From CAWIMX01 sp963792785 (GTDB lineage: Bacteria; Acidobacteriota; Vicinamibacteria; Vicinamibacterales; CAVVIG01), in the NCBI GenBank assembly GCA_963792785.1, contig CAWBXO010000001.1, positions 1,178,001 to 1,242,000 on the forward strand: 64,000 bases of DNA, given 5' to 3'. A program made the translations under genes and the position numbers. Shown piece after piece: positions 63,953-64,000 of the stretch (positions are counted from its first letter, which is position 1; every line of letters starts with the position of its first letter). Below the pieces are notes generated by a model. The model ran no database searches. It was not told the origin of the DNA and worked only from the letters and a program-made list of their open reading frames with translations.

Positions 63953-64000
63953 ACACGTGCCTGGGGCCGGGGGCCGGGTACCTGGAAAGTGCCTGGTGCA

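Overview
The window looks like a chromosomal segment of a high-GC diderm bacterium. Many features fit the Acidobacteriota (Vicinamibacteria-like): the GC-rich codon use, several families of secreted proteins of unknown function, lipid A genes (lpxD, lpxB), an alternating AcnA/QueG/AlgH block, and numerous intergenic short tandem-repeat islands. The phylum is an inference; no rRNA or marker search was possible.

Region 1 (1-9.6 kb, almost all minus strand) is a polymorphic-toxin island. The Sec-targeted N-terminus of an RHS protein runs off the left edge. Upstream of it lies a decayed array of RHS C-terminal cassettes: Ig-like units, RHS core fragments, at least four different toxin-like tips, and after each tip a small immunity-like gene (lipoprotein, small soluble protein or membrane protein). 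Two cassettes carry the same unrecognised hydrophobic tip, each overlapped by exactly 10 bp by a gene for a four-helix membrane protein. Long direct repeats show recombination between cassettes.

Region 2 (9.5-12.2 kb) is a graveyard: an HExxH peptidase fragment, two frameshifted secreted proteins, and an IS91-type transposase with an internal deletion.

Region 3 (12.3-38.5 kb) is ordinary chromosome: WYL regulator and HAD phosphatase, an ABC exporter, a DsbA-like protein, a four-helix-bundle (S23-type) gene between inverted repeat arrays, a rhomboid protease, a KaiC-KaiB-histidine kinase operon, GH15 glycosidase, TypA, an MFS exporter, M28 peptidase, a copper-type P-ATPase, a REC-GGDEF-EAL protein and an M49-like peptidase.

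Region 4 (38.5-64 kb) holds AlgH, QueG and aconitase; then a long minus-strand envelope operon (lpxD, an outer-membrane-like protein, two M16 proteins, lpxB, a secreted protein, a matrixin and a beta-barrel-like protein); then AmmeMemoRadiSam A/B, gatC-gatA, a metallopeptidase/ATP-grasp pair, an omega-like RNA polymerase subunit, Hsp20, DnaK, a YmdB-type phosphoesterase and xseA.

Two layers of non-coding structure cut across the genes. One is a set of 5-9 bp tandem arrays, often followed by their own reverse complement, with a different unit at each locus. The other is a pair of elements (47.7 kb and 61.4 kb) that fold on paper into a three-armed cruciform with conserved ends and a variable central arm. 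Several apparent frameshifts, including in acnA and gatC, suggest residual indel errors in the assembly, so the pseudogene calls should be read with that in mind.
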